Part shown: positions 19,582 through 30,287 of the stretch, piece after piece | Layout: every line of letters begins with the position of its first letter | How positions within the stretch are numbered: the stretch's first letter is position 1 | DNA from: Azolla caroliniana | Taxonomy: Eukaryota > Polypodiophyta | DNA: 64,000 nt | Reading direction: 5' to 3' | Assembly (NCBI GenBank): GCA_043228905.1 | Contig: JBHGNT010000012.1 | Span: forward strand, 13,640,001 to 13,704,000 | The notes under the pieces: model-generated | What the model was told of the DNA's origin: nothing | Database searches by the model: none | The model's input: only the letters and a program-made list of their open reading frames with translations | Position numbers and translations under genes: made by a program

Positions 19582-20306
19582 TGTTGCAAAACAGTGCTCG
19601 GCCACAACCGAGGAATGGGATCAACTCACAGAAAACAGGAAATAGAAAATGCACAAAACAATAGAGAGAAAGGTACACTGGATGTTTTACGTGGAAAACC
19701 CTAAATGGGAAAAACCACGGGAGTTCTCAACCTCCAACTATCACTATGAACAGGGATGTACAATGGTGAAGCTACAAGGCAACAACCTTGAGCTCACTGT
19801 CTTCGCCACAGGCGGCGGTAATACACAGAGGCAACGACCTCTTCGTCTCTCTCTCTCTCTCGGCTGCTCTCACTTCTCATAAAAATGAGCAACAACATAA
19901 AACTGTTTGCCCTAAGTCATATTTATACATATATGACTTTCGGGATATTTACAAATATAGCCTCAAGGGCTCTTAGCAAACATATTCACAAATATGTCCC
20001 TGCATCCAGATCTCTCTCCAGGTACATTCGTCATCCGGCTCCGTAGCCGGGGTCTTCATCATCCGGATCCGCATCCGGGTACTCTTCATCCGGCTTCATG
20101 CCGGGTACTCTTCATCATCCGGATCCGCATCCGGGTACTCTTCATCCGGCTTCATGCCGGGTACTCTTCATCATCCGGTTCCGTAACCGGGTACTCTTCA
20201 TCCGGCTTCATGCCGGGTACTCTTCATCATCCGATTCCGTAACCGCAACCGGGCTTGCCGTCATTCATCTCCAGACATCCCATCCGGAGGGACCGTAATC
20301 CCAACA
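19582..20306 (-). repeat. Copia C 3' LTR with internal 56-bp repeats
   Basis: 725 bp, TGTTGGGA...GCAACA on the minus strand. Just inside the U3 end, 20054-20260 holds about 3.7 copies of a 56-base unit (spacing exactly 56: 20054, 20110, 20166, 20222). Each unit has two short inverted repeats, CCGGatccgcatCCGG and CCGGcttcatgCCGG. A TATA-like block lies near 19918-19940. Confidence 0.95.
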
Positions 20307-20316
20307 AACTCCCCCT

Positions 20317-21909
20317 TCACTTCGGCATGGGATGTCTCTCCAATCCGATCCTCTTCCGGCATGTTTCCAGCTTGTCGGGTGTGAGCACCTTGGTCAGCAT
20401 ATCCGACCCGTTCTCGTCAGTGTGGATCTTCGTCAGCACGAACTCCTCGTCTTCTATCCTCTCCCGGATCCAGTGGTATCTACGCTGGATGTGTTTCGTC
20501 CGGGAATGGTAGGCCGCGTTCTTCGCAAGGTGGATGGCACTCTGACTGTCGCAGTAGAGTCGGTACTCCTCCTGTTGGATACCGAGCTCTCTAATGAAGT
20601 CCTTCATCCATATTATTTCCTTGCCGGCTTCAACAGCTGCCATGTACTCCGCCTCCGTGGTTGACAACGCAACCGTCTTCTGCAGCCTCGATTGCCACGA
20701 AACGGCTCCCCCTGCATAGGTCATCACATACCCTGATGTGGACCGGCTGGTATCTGCATCAGCCGACATATCCGAATCGGTGAAGCCGTCGAGTTGGGGC
20801 TTACCGGAGCCGAATCGGAGGCACACGTTTGCCGTGCCCTTCAGGTATCGGAGTATCCACTTGACCGCGTTCCAATGCTCTTTGCCGGGATTGCTCATGT
20901 ACCGGCTCACCACTCCGACTGCATATCCTATGTCCGGTCTCGTACACACCATGGCGTACATCAAGCTCCCGACGGCTGAGGCATACGGCACTTTCATCAT
21001 ATCCTCCTTTTCAGCCTTTGTCTTGGGACTTTGCTTGCTGGACAACTTGCAGTTTGCCGGAAGGGTCGATCCGACCGGTCTTGCTTCCGACATGTTGAAC
21101 CGTTGAAGCACCTTCGTCACGTACTTCTCCTGTGACAGCCACAACTGCTTCTTCTTCCGGTCCCGGATGATGTGCATCCCTAGTAATTGCCTCGCCGGAC
21201 CCAGGTCCTTCATTGAGAAGGTTCGGTGAAGCGCTTTCTTCAGCATCCTTATCTTGACCTGGTCCCGTCCGACGATCAACATGTCGTCCACGTACAGGAG
21301 GAGTATTAGCGAGTCTCCTCCTTCGAACTTCTTCACAAACACGCAGTGATCGGACTGCGTTTTGTTGTACCCTTCGTTGGTCATGAAGGAGTCGAACTTC
21401 CGGTACCATTGCCGGGGAGCCTGCTTCAATCCGTAAAGGCTCTTCTTCAACCGGCATACCAGGTGCTCCTTCCCTTTCTTCTCGAATCCATCCGGTTGCT
21501 GCATGTAGATCTCTTCCTCGAGGTCACCGTGAAGGAATGCCGTCTTCACGTCCATCTGTTCTACCTCGAGGTCCATGCTTGCCGCTATGCTCAGCACCGT
21601 CCGGATGGAAGTCATCTTCACTACCGGGGCAAATATCTCGTCGAAGTCGACGCCCTTCTTCTGCTGGAACCCCTTCACCACGATCCTGGCTTTGTATCTC
21701 GGGGGGTTTCCGGCATCTCCCGGTTTCAGCTTGAACACCCACTTGTTTCGAAGTGCCCGCTTTCCTTTCGGCAACTCCACAAGTTCATATGTGTGGTTCT
21801 CATGCAGGGAATCCATCTCCTCCTGCATGGCACTTAACCACTTGCGGCTCTGGGTGTCGTGCTTTGCTTCTTCAAAGCTCTCCGGCTCCCCCTCGTCGGT
21901 TAGCAGCAC
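20317..21909 (-). CDS. Copia C reverse transcriptase and RNase H (pol 3' part)
   Basis: A 530-codon frame that contains all RT and RNase H motifs. [69 protein letters not shown] (catalytic YVDD) and MKDLGPARQLLGM. RNase H: GFTDSDMSADADTSRSTSGY, VALSTTEAEYMAAVEA, LYCDSQSAIHLAKN and HIQRRYHWIRERI. It ends normally after LETCRKRIGLE, ten bases from the LTR. No own start is needed: it is the continuation of the upstream gag-integrase frame after a -1 shift at the C8 run. Length and motifs match intact Copia pol. Confidence 0.93.
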   Translation of the reverse strand: MLLTDEGEPESFEEAKHDTQSRKWLSAMQEEMDSLHENHTYELVELPKGKRALRNKWVFKLKPGDAGNPPRYKARIVVKGFQQKKGVDFDEIFAPVVKMTSIRTVLSIAASMDLEVEQMDVKTAFLHGDLEEEIYMQQPDGFEKKGKEHLVCRLKKSLYGLKQAPRQWYRKFDSFMTNEGYNKTQSDHCVFVKKFEGGDSLILLLYVDDMLIVGRDQVKIRMLKKALHRTFSMKDLGPARQLLGMHIIRDRKKKQLWLSQEKYVTKVLQRFNMSEARPVGSTLPANCKLSSKQSPKTKAEKEDMMKVPYASAVGSLMYAMVCTRPDIGYAVGVVSRYMSNPGKEHWNAVKWILRYLKGTANVCLRFGSGKPQLDGFTDSDMSADADTSRSTSGYVMTYAGGAVSWQSRLQKTVALSTTEAEYMAAVEAGKEIIWMKDFIRELGIQQEEYRLYCDSQSAIHLAKNAAYHSRTKHIQRRYHWIRERIEDEEFVLTKIHTDENGSDMLTKVLTPDKLETCRKRIGLERHPMPK

Positions 21910-24395
21910 GTGCTCTGGTTCCGGAAATCTCCGGGGGGGGCCCTTCTCTCTCTTAGAGGATATCTCCGTTCGGGAGCTTCGGTAACCGTTTCTTCCGATT
22001 CTTCTTCTTCATCCGAATCCATTTCGGGATCGGGGCCGGTTCCGGTATCATTTTCATCTTCTTCGGCCGGTTCTGTTTCTTCACCGTCTTCGGCCGGGTC
22101 TTCGAGTGTTAACCGGTCCCTTGCCGGTCGGGACTGCTCCTCGTAGAGTTTATCCTCACCGGTCGACTTGGAGCTCTTCATCTTCTTCTCCGACTCCCAG
22201 TCGGCGAGCGTCTTGTCCTCCATGAAGATGATATCTCGACTCCTGAATATCTTCTTGTCGACCGGGTCCCATACTCGGTAGCCGAACTCGTCGTCGCCGT
22301 AACCGAGGAATATGCATGGCCGGGTCTTTGGATCTAACTTTCCTCTCCGGTCCTTTGCCACATGCACGTATGTGAGACACCCGAACACCTTCAGATGCCG
22401 GTAGGACACTTCCTTACCGGTCCACACTTTCTGCGGCGTGTCTCCGTCCAAAGGTACTGAGGGTGATCTGTTTATCACGTACGTCGCCGTCGACATTGCC
22501 TCAGCCCAAAATCCCTTGGGTAATTTCGCATGCGCCAGCATACTCCGGACCCTCTCCATTATGGTCCGGTTAATCCTCTCGGCCAGCCCGTTCAGTTCCG
22601 GCGTCTTCGGCACAGTAAACTCGAGTCGGATTCCCTTCGAGCGACAGTACTCCTGGAACTGCCCCCGGTATTCCCCTCCGTTATCCGCTCGTATCGCTTT
22701 CAGCTTCTTGCCGGATTCTCTTTCCACTCTCGCGTGGAGTTCTTTGAAGACGGACAACACTTGGTCCTTTGTCTTCAACGGTGCCGTCCACAGCTTCCGG
22801 CTGTGATCATCAATGAATGTCACGAAGTATTGGGCTCCGCCATGTGACTTCGTTTCTACCTGACACACATCAGTGTGCACCAGCTCCAATGGTGCGCTAC
22901 GTCTCGTCGGTGGCCTTGAGTGGAAGGAGGTCCGGTTTTGCTTACCGGCCAGGCAGTCGGTGCACTTCTCCAGGTGCACATGCTTCACTGGAATAAGGTT
23001 GTCTTCTGCAAGCCTCTTCATCCCCTTCTCACTCATGTGGCACAGTCTTTTGTGCCACAGCTCACCGGTAGTGTCGGCTGCCACGTTCAGCTCTTCCGGA
23101 CATAATCGGGCATTCATCAGGTACAGAGTGTTGACCTTCCGGGCCCGAGCCACTGTCAGGCTCCCCTTGCTGAACTTCATGACACCGTTCCGGATGCTAC
23201 CCGTGTAGCCTTCATCGTCTAGCCTCCCGGCCGAAATCAGGTTCAATCGAACCTCCGGAACGTGTCGAACATCCTTCAGCAGCATCTTGCATCCGGTTGA
23301 TGTCATCAGCCACACGTCTCCTATGCCGGCAATCCGGCACGTACCTTCATTTCCCATCCGAACACAACCATGCTCACCGGCTGTGTAGGATGAGAAGTAT
23401 TTCTTCTCCGGGGTCAGGTGGAACGACGCTCCGGAATCGACCACCCAGGTCATCTCTTCTCCGGCAAGGTTCAGCTCCCTCTCTTCGGTAATGAGCATGA
23501 TCTCCTCTTCACTTGCCGCGAGTGCCGTCGTTCCTTTCCGGTCCTGCCCTCGCCGATCCGGACCTCTCCGGTCCGTGGCTCCCCGGTATGCACCGTTTCT
23601 CTCCGGTGACTTCTTCGAATCGGTGTCGTCGGCTCCGTTGTCCTTTCGGTAATGCCGACAATTCTTCCGGAAGTGCCCCGGCTTCCCACAGTGGAAGCAT
23701 GTGGGCCTTCCTCTTGACTGCGACCGGGTCCCCGACTTCTCCCGTCTTTGCGGACTCCGGTTCCATTGTCTTCCCCGTTCCGATTCGGTAAGCAGCGCCT
23801 TCGAGTCGGAGGCCGGTTCTTTATCTCTCCGACGCGCTTCTTCATTCAAAATACTTGTCTTTACCGTTTGTAGAGACAAGTTATCTTCGGTGCAGGAGGT
23901 GCTGAGGGTTACCACCAAGTTCTCCCAGCTTTCCGGCAATGTACACATCAGAATGATGGCTTGCATTGCATCCTCCAACGGGAACTTGATCGCCGCAAGC
24001 TGGTTCACGAATCCCATGAACGTGCTTACGTGTTCGACCATGCTCTCGCCGTCCCGGTACTTAAGATTCACTATCTTCCTCATCAGGGAGGTCCGGTTCA
24101 GCGCATTCTTCCTCTCATACAGTCCGGACAGCTTCCGCCACATCTCATAGGCGTTCGTATCGTTCGCCACATGTTGCAGGACACTTACATCGACATATTG
24201 CCGGATCGTCGCTACGGCTTTCCGGTTCAGAAGCTTCCATTCCGACTCAAGTACTCCCTTCGGTATTTCCGACCTGTCAATCGGTTCGTACAGGTCCCGA
24301 ACAATTAGAAGATCTTCCATCTTGATCTTCCAGTCGGCGTAGTTCTGCGCATTCAGCACCATCATGCCCGGAGGCCCACTACCGTCGCCTTCCAT
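21900..24395 (-). CDS. Copia C gag, protease and integrase
   Basis: The ATG at 24395, 32 bases inside the 5' LTR boundary, gives an 831-codon frame. Gag (about residues 1-230) is of the UBN2 family, with LNAQNYADWKIKMEDLL near the start. A zinc knuckle CFHCGKPGHFRKNC follows, then protease WVVDSGASFHLTPE. The pre-integrase zinc segment (LWHKRLCHMSEKG ... CTDCLAGK) precedes the integrase core with HTDVCQVE, IRADNGGEYRGQF and PELNGLAERINRT. An acidic hinge (EEEESEETV) leads to RYPLRERRAPP, where the frame leaves the RT frame at the C8 run and ends within 12 codons. All catalytic residues of protease and integrase are present. Confidence 0.93.
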   Translation of the reverse strand: MEGDGSGPPGMMVLNAQNYADWKIKMEDLLIVRDLYEPIDRSEIPKGVLESEWKLLNRKAVATIRQYVDVSVLQHVANDTNAYEMWRKLSGLYERKNALNRTSLMRKIVNLKYRDGESMVEHVSTFMGFVNQLAAIKFPLEDAMQAIILMCTLPESWENLVVTLSTSCTEDNLSLQTVKTSILNEEARRRDKEPASDSKALLTESERGRQWNRSPQRREKSGTRSQSRGRPTCFHCGKPGHFRKNCRHYRKDNGADDTDSKKSPERNGAYRGATDRRGPDRRGQDRKGTTALAASEEEIMLITEERELNLAGEEMTWVVDSGASFHLTPEKKYFSSYTAGEHGCVRMGNEGTCRIAGIGDVWLMTSTGCKMLLKDVRHVPEVRLNLISAGRLDDEGYTGSIRNGVMKFSKGSLTVARARKVNTLYLMNARLCPEELNVAADTTGELWHKRLCHMSEKGMKRLAEDNLIPVKHVHLEKCTDCLAGKQNRTSFHSRPPTRRSAPLELVHTDVCQVETKSHGGAQYFVTFIDDHSRKLWTAPLKTKDQVLSVFKELHARVERESGKKLKAIRADNGGEYRGQFQEYCRSKGIRLEFTVPKTPELNGLAERINRTIMERVRSMLAHAKLPKGFWAEAMSTATYVINRSPSVPLDGDTPQKVWTGKEVSYRHLKVFGCLTYVHVAKDRRGKLDPKTRPCIFLGYGDDEFGYRVWDPVDKKIFRSRDIIFMEDKTLADWESEKKMKSSKSTGEDKLYEEQSRPARDRLTLEDPAEDGEETEPAEEDENDTGTGPDPEMDSDEEEESEETVTEAPERRYPLRERRAPPGDFRNQSTCC

Positions 24396-24426
24396 TTTCT
24401 GTGTTACCGTCGCTCTGATACCAGTT

Positions 24427-25151
24427 TGTTGCAAAACAGTGCTCGGCCACAACCGAGGAATGGGATCAACTCACAGAAAACAGGAAATAGAAAATGCACA
24501 AAACAATAGAGAGAAAGGTACACTGGATGTTTTACGTGGAAAACCCTAAATGGGAAAAACCACGGGAGTTCTCAACCTCCAACTATCACTATGAACAGGG
24601 ATGTACAATGGTGAAGCTACAAGGCAACAACCTTGAGCTCACTGTCTTCGCCACAGGCGGCGGTAATACACAGAGGCAACGACCTCTTCGTCTCTCTCTC
24701 TCTCTCGGCTGCTCTCACTTCTCATAAAAATGAGCAACAACATAAAACTGTTTGCCCTAAGTCATATTTATACATATATGACTTTCGGGATATTTACAAA
24801 TATAGCCTCAAGGGCTCTTAGCAAACATATTCACAAATATGTCCCTGCATCCAGATCTCTCTCCAGGTACATTCGTCATCCGGCTCCGTAGCCGGGGTCT
24901 TCATCATCCGGATCCGCATCCGGGTACTCTTCATCCGGCTTCATGCCGGGTACTCTTCATCATCCGGATCCGCATCCGGGTACTCTTCATCCGGCTTCAT
25001 GCCGGGTACTCTTCATCATCCGGTTCCGTAACCGGGTACTCTTCATCCGGCTTCATGCCGGGTACTCTTCATCATCCGGTTCCGTAACCGCAACCGGGCT
25101 TGCCGTCATTCATCTCCAGACATCCCATCCGGAGGGACCGTAATCCCAACA
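24427..25151 (-). repeat. Copia C 5' LTR
   Basis: Partner of the LTR at 19582-20306, with one visible mismatch in 725 bp, the same 56-bp repeats (24899-25105) and the same TG...CA ends. The primer binding site lies at 24412-24423. Confidence 0.96.
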
Positions 25152-25291
25152 GGTTCTCGGACATATCAGTTTTTGTTCGAGTCGGCAAGGTCCGAAGGCA
25201 GAAGACCGAACTGGTCGGGTCGGAAGAGTTGAAGCCGATCATTAGGGAACTGATGTCGGTTGTCCGAAACCATCCTGCGTTGTGTCCGGCT

Positions 25292-28200
25292 CTAACCGGA
25301 CTGGTTTGTCGTTACGCCCATCTGATGTCGAAGGGACCGAAAGCGGTCTGCCGAAAGACACTTGGTCATTCCATCTGCGACATTGTCGGTTGTGGATATT
25401 TTCTCTAGACCGATTTTCCCTGAAATGACGCAGTCCCGAACGAAGTGATATCGAACGTCGATATGTTTGGAGGCGTTGTGGTGAACCGGAGTTCTCGACA
25501 AGGCAACAGCACCTTGACTGTCGCTATAGACAACTGGAGCCGAGTCATGGTCGACTTGCCGAAACGTGTGCGCCAGCCGGCCGAGCCACAAAGCTTCTTT
25601 TGCAGCGTCGGACGCAGCTACATATTCTGCTTCGGTCGTTGAGGTCGCTGTGCACTCCTGAAGTTTCGACTTCCACGACATTGCTCCATTGCCGAATTTG
25701 AAGCAGTATCCGGTTGTTGATTTCCGACTGTCTATACAGCCGGCGAAGTCCGAGTCGGTTTAACCGACTACGCCTGAGGTTGAGTTCGGACCGAAAAGAA
25801 TGCCGTGGTCTTTTGTGCCAGCCAGATATTTGAACACATGCTTGACTGCGTTCCAATGCGATCGGCCAGGATTGTGCATAAATCTGCTAACGACTCCTAC
25901 GGCATGAGAAATATCAGGCCGTGTCGCGACCATCAGGTACATAAGGGAGCCGACTGCCGGTGCATACGGTACCGACTTCATATCTTCCCCCTCCAGACCG
26001 GATGTCGGGCAGTCTCGCTGAGAGAGCCGAAGATTCATGGGGAGCGGGGTTGAAGCAGATTTGGCTGATTGCATGTTGAAGCGTTCCAAGACACATCTGA
26101 TATAGTCGGTCTGAGACAAAAAAAGATGTCGTTTATCGCGATGCCGACTAATCTTCATGCCAAGTATGTGTCGTGCCGGACCGAGGTCCTTCATGGCAAA
26201 CTTCAACCGCAATTGCCGAATGAGATCGGCAAGTTCGCCCGCGTGGCGTCCAGAAATTAGCATGTCGTCCACGTAAATGATGAGGAAGATGGGTGATCCA
26301 TCTTGAGCTGTGTTGGTAAAAAGACAATGGTCCTCATCGCTTTTTGAGAAGCCGATCGATTGGATGAAGTCGTCGAACTTCTTGTACCATTGTCGCGGTG
26401 CCTGTTTGAGGCCGTATAGACTCTTCCTGAGTCGGCAGACTAGATGTTCTTGGCCAGTTGCCACGAAGCCTTTTGGCTGCTCCATATAAATTTCCTCTTC
26501 AAGATCACCATGGAGGAAGGCTGTTTTGACATCTAGCTGAATCAGCTCCAAGTTGTTGGCTGCCACTACGCCGAGTAGAAAACGAAGGGTTGTCATTTTC
26601 ACCACTGGTGAAAAAATCTCGTCGAAGTCGACGCCATATTCTTGTCGGAAGCCCTTCGCAACTAATCTGGCCTTGTACTTTGGGGTGGTCGAATCAGACG
26701 TCTCTTTTAGTCGATAAACCCACTTGCAAGGAAGAGCACGTCGATTCTTCGGTAATTCGACCAGATCCCAAGTCTTGTTTGCCCGAATGGAGTGCATTTC
26801 CGACTCCATCGCCAGATGCCAGGTGGCTGAATCGACAGATGTCGATGCTTCTTCGTAAGACGTCGGTTCGCCGGCGTCGGTGAAGAAAATTCCAGGAGAA
26901 TACCTCTCCGGAGGTTGCGATAGTCTCTCGGATCGTCGAGGAATGATTGGACTGGTCGCATCGGGTATCGAGGTCGGATGGTCCGAAAGCGAATTATTCT
27001 GCTGTGCCGAGTCAGAGTTGTCCGAGTCGGTGGTGTAAGGTTCAGCTACCCGTGAAGCTGACCGTGTGTTAAGAGCGGGGCCTTCTTGAAGGGTCGGCAC
27101 ATCGGAAAATGTTACCCTTCGGACTTCGATCGGTTTTTCGACTGATGGATTCATAGCCGACTCGTTGAACACAACGTCCGAACTTCGAACGATTTGTCTG
27201 CGTTCGGGGTCCCAGAGTCGGTATCCCATTTCGCCGTCTGATCCATATCCAAGGAAAATGCATTTCCTGGACCGAGGTGCAAGTTTTCGGCGATCATCTT
27301 TCGGAATAAGGGCGTACGCCTCGCATCCGAAGATCCTCAGCTTGTCGTAATTCGGCTTACTGCCGATCCATAGTTCCTGAGGAATTTGAAGTCCTAGAGG
27401 TCTGCTTGGCGACATATTGATTATGTGTACTGCCGTGAGTAGAGCCTCTGCCCAGAAGCCATCCGACAGTCCGGAGTGTTGGAGCATGGAAACTATCCGT
27501 TCTTGGATTGTCCGATTCATGCGTTCTGCAATCCCGTTTTGCTCCGGACTGTGTGGTGCCGTAAATTCACGTCGGATGCCGCGTTGTCGGCAGAATGTGA
27601 CGAATTCTTCTGATTTGAACTCTCCCCCATTGTCGGTCCGAAAGCATTTCAGTTTTCGGTCGGTTTGATTTTCTACCATAGCGAGCCAATCGGAGAAGAT
27701 CGAGAAGACACGATCTTTGGTGCGAAATTGATAAGCCCACACCTTTCGAGTCGAATCGTCAATAAAACTGACGAAGTAAGAGGCACCGCCGAGAGACTGA
27801 TGCGGCATTGGGCCACAGACGTCCGAGTGGACTAAATCGAGAGGTCTCGTTTCTCTTGGTGCTGATGTCGGGTGTGATGCGGCTGCTTGTTTGCCATACT
27901 GGCAATGTTCGCAGAATTGATGATCCGAGAAGGAGAGTTTAGGGATGTATCCGGCTCTAGATAGGTGCGTAATGCCGGCCTTGCTGAGGTGTCCTAATCT
28001 TCTGTGCCATAGTGATGACACAGGAATATCCACCAAAAACAGGTTACCCTCTCTGAGCGTAACATGTAACGGATACAGTGAGTGTATCTTGGGTCCTCTA
28101 GCAAGCAGGAGGTTCCCCCTGTGGAGTGTCCACCCTCCCGAAGAAAACCCGGCACGAATGCCGTCTTCATCTAGTTGTCCGACTGAGATCAATGGCCTTG

Positions 28201-28840
28201 AGAGCTCGGGTACATGTCGGACATTGTGAAGTACAAGTGTAGAGCCACCTGCAAGGTTGAGCTCTACTGTGCCGATTCCAATGATGTCACAGTGTTGCGA
28301 GTTGCCGACTCGAACTGAGTCGGAGTGACGGATCGTATATTGCCGAAATTGGGATCGATGAGGAGTCACGTGAAATGACGCGCCCGAATCTAAGAGCCAT
28401 GTGCTCGATTCTTCAGTCGTGAGCAGAACTTCTGATCCGACTGGATTTTCGATTGATAGTATATTCGGGTCGTTTGGTAGCACATCAGCTGAGAAGCTGA
28501 CGTAATTGATCTCCTCATGCCGGCCACTCTTCTTGTCTGATTTCTGAGACTTGTCATTCTTGTTCTTGAGTGCGCGGCAGTCGGCTTTGATGTGTCCGGG
28601 TTTCTTGCAATAGTTGCAGATTCGATTATCCCGTGACTGGCTCCGTCTTCGCTGATTGTTCGGCTGTCGTGAGGAATCTCTTCCTCGTATGTTCGATCGG
28701 TCTGTCGAACCTTGTACTACATAAGCGTCGTCTGTTGAGTCTTTGGCGAAAGACTTTCTCCGAGCTGCTTCGGTCAGGATTGCGCTCGTGACTTCGGAGT
28801 ATTTAACAGCCGTGGTTGACGCGTTGCTCATGAGTATCAT
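25292..28840 (-). pseudogene. Copia B gag C-terminus, protease, integrase, RT and RNase H
   Basis: A single long frame (28840 to 25292) interrupted only by TAA at 25760-25762. It carries the zinc knuckle CNYCKKPGHIKADC, protease WLLDSGASFHVTPH, pre-integrase LWHRRLGHLSKAG ... CEHCQYGK, integrase HSDVCGPM, FRTDNGGEF and SPEQNGIAERMN, RT VDFDEIFSPVVKMTTLRFLL, LDVKTAFLHGDLEEEIYM and FLIIYVDDMLISG, and RNase H with STTEAEYVAASDA and YSDSQGAVALSRT. The TAA replaces Tyr in the first RNase H block (VVG-stop-TDSDFAGC), so RT would be made but RNase H lost. Everything downstream is in the same frame up to a normal stop at 25292. Confidence 0.92.
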
Positions 28841-29300
28841 TGCTCATGAGTATCATTGCTCTGAGTTCATCCTCGATTGCCGTCCCTTGAGATGAGATTT
28901 GGGAGCTAATGCTTTCGTACTCATTGAGATGTGTTTGAACCGAATCTGATTCTTTCATCCGCAAGTTGTAGAGGCGCCGGATCAGAAACATCTTTGTTGC
29001 AGCGACCTTCTTTTCGTAGGTGTCCGACAGTGTTTTCCACAGTTCGAATGCTGTCGTACACGATTGCACCGTAAAGTATACCGATTCCGATAGGTGCATC
29101 CGAATCGTGGCGCGGACGATTCTGTCCAGCTTCTGCCACTCAATTGGTTTGTATCCTTCTGGAGGTTCTTCATTTTCGATGGGATCAATTTGCCCCTTGA
29201 CTATTAGATAGTCCTGCATTTGCTCCTTCCAGAAGTTGAAGTTTGATCCATCGAACTTTCGTAGACTCATTTCTGACGAGCCGGATGTTGATGCCATCAA
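28803..29300 (-). pseudogene. Copia B gag N-terminus
   Basis: The first 150 codons match Copia gag (FDGSNFNFWKEQMQDYLIVK near the start, ATIRMHLSESVYFTVQ, LWKTLSDTYEKKVAATKMFL). A 16-base unit is repeated at 28824-28839 and 28840-28855, and the usual LPESW block is missing. The frame therefore ends in a nonsense tail, while the rest of gag continues in the frame that starts at 28840. The start lies about 40-45 codons inside the primer binding site. Confidence 0.88.
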
Positions 29301-29985
29301 ATTTGGTTTCGGTTGACGAAGCTCGGTTCGGAGTTGACTACGAACCTTGTTGGAGTGCAGCCGGTTGGCTCACCCGATATCGTTCTAGTCGGATTTGAAC
29401 CCGAGTCGGTTTGGCTTCGGATATATGTATTGTTGAACTTGCTCGAATTGACTCCGGTAACTTGAGGGACAGAACCGACTGGTCTTCCCGAATGTTGCCG
29501 AGTCGGAGTGAGCCCGGTTCGCTTTCGAATATATATGCCAAATACCGATTATTGAAACCGATTGTCTGGACCGATTCTGCTTCGGGTGACTGCAGCGACG
29601 AGAGAGACGGATCCAACTGATCCTCCCGAATGTCGATCAACCGGATGAAGCACGAATTGGGGTTGTTGTCTTGAGACCGATCTGCACCGAGTGGTTACAA
29701 TGAGCAGCGAGCAGCGTTTGATGACCTCTTCGGATGCCGTTTAACCGAGTGGAGCACGATCGTGTCAATGTTGCGCAAGGGGATTTCACCTCGAGTGGTT
29801 ACGATCACAAGGAACAGAGTACAACCTGCTGGCTTACTCCAAGCGAAGATGATCTAACTCGATGAGATGCAAGCCTCGTTTTTCTTCTTCTTCTCTCTTC
29901 TTCGAATGACGCAAGAAACCGAATGCTGAGACGACGGCCGACAGCGGGATGAAGGACCGAATACTGTGCAGGCTCTGATACCAGA

Positions 29986-30287
29986 TGTAGGAGACAAGGC
30001 CGTGTCGATGCGGAAGATCAAGTAGCATTCGATTGGAGTTGAGTACCTGCGTATGACAGTTTCCAAGATCGTGCACAGAGATAGAGAGAGAGAGAGAGAG
30101 GAGGCACAAGAATCTTTCTATTCAATAGAAACAATAATACAACCAACCATACAAAAAGGTTATTAGGTCACTTTATATAGTGACCGACTTAGGGCAACTA
30201 CCATTTATGCTAATTACACAAATGGCCCAAACTTGAGCTATACAAAGGGATAGTGTGAATACGTCCATTATACACTTGTATTCGACA
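29986..30287 (-). repeat. Copia B 5' LTR
   Basis: 302 bp, indistinguishable by eye from 19221-19522. The primer binding site (plus-strand GGCTCTGATACCA) ends at 29983, two bases away. Confidence 0.95.

Larger units (their letters stand above)
19582..25151 (-). mobile_element. Copia C: nearly intact young Copia element nested in Copia B
   Basis: LTRs at 19582-20306 and 24427-25151 are both 725 bp with a single visible difference (GATTCC versus GGTTCC at the fourth 56-bp repeat). The target-site duplication GGTTC is perfect (19577-19581 and 25152-25156). The primer binding site (TGGTATCAGAGC, minus) lies three bases from the 5' LTR, and a polypurine tract (GAAGGGGGAGTT) adjoins the 3' LTR. Two frames cover a full gag-pol, overlapping by ten bases at 21900-21909. 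The only visible defect is a one-base frame shift at a run of eight G (C on the coding strand) at 21933-21940. Confidence 0.97.
19221..30287 (-). mobile_element. Copia B: Ty1/Copia LTR retrotransposon, interrupted by Copia C
   Basis: LTRs at 19221-19522 and 29986-30287 are both 302 bp and appear identical by eye. The target-site duplication CTCCA is perfect (19216-19220 and 30288-30292). The primer binding site (TGGTATCAGAGCC on minus) ends two bases from the 5' LTR, and a polypurine tract adjoins the 3' LTR at 19523. A second element (19582-25151) sits between the pol stop and the 3' LTR. Without it B is about 5.5 kb. Three lesions are visible: a 16-bp duplication and a short deletion in gag near 28824-28856, and a TAA in RNase H at 25760-25762. 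B is therefore young but defective. Confidence 0.95.

Noticed and set aside
20054-20260. Regularly spaced repeats with hairpins as a CRISPR-like array
   Set aside because: The repeats are contiguous 56-bp units without unique spacers, inside an LTR of a plant retrotransposon.
19649-20298. Plus-strand frames in the Copia C LTR (77-85 codons, also present at 24494-25143)
   Set aside because: They are identical in both LTRs because they are LTR sequence. The repeated SSSGF and HHPDPHPGT content comes from the 56-bp units.
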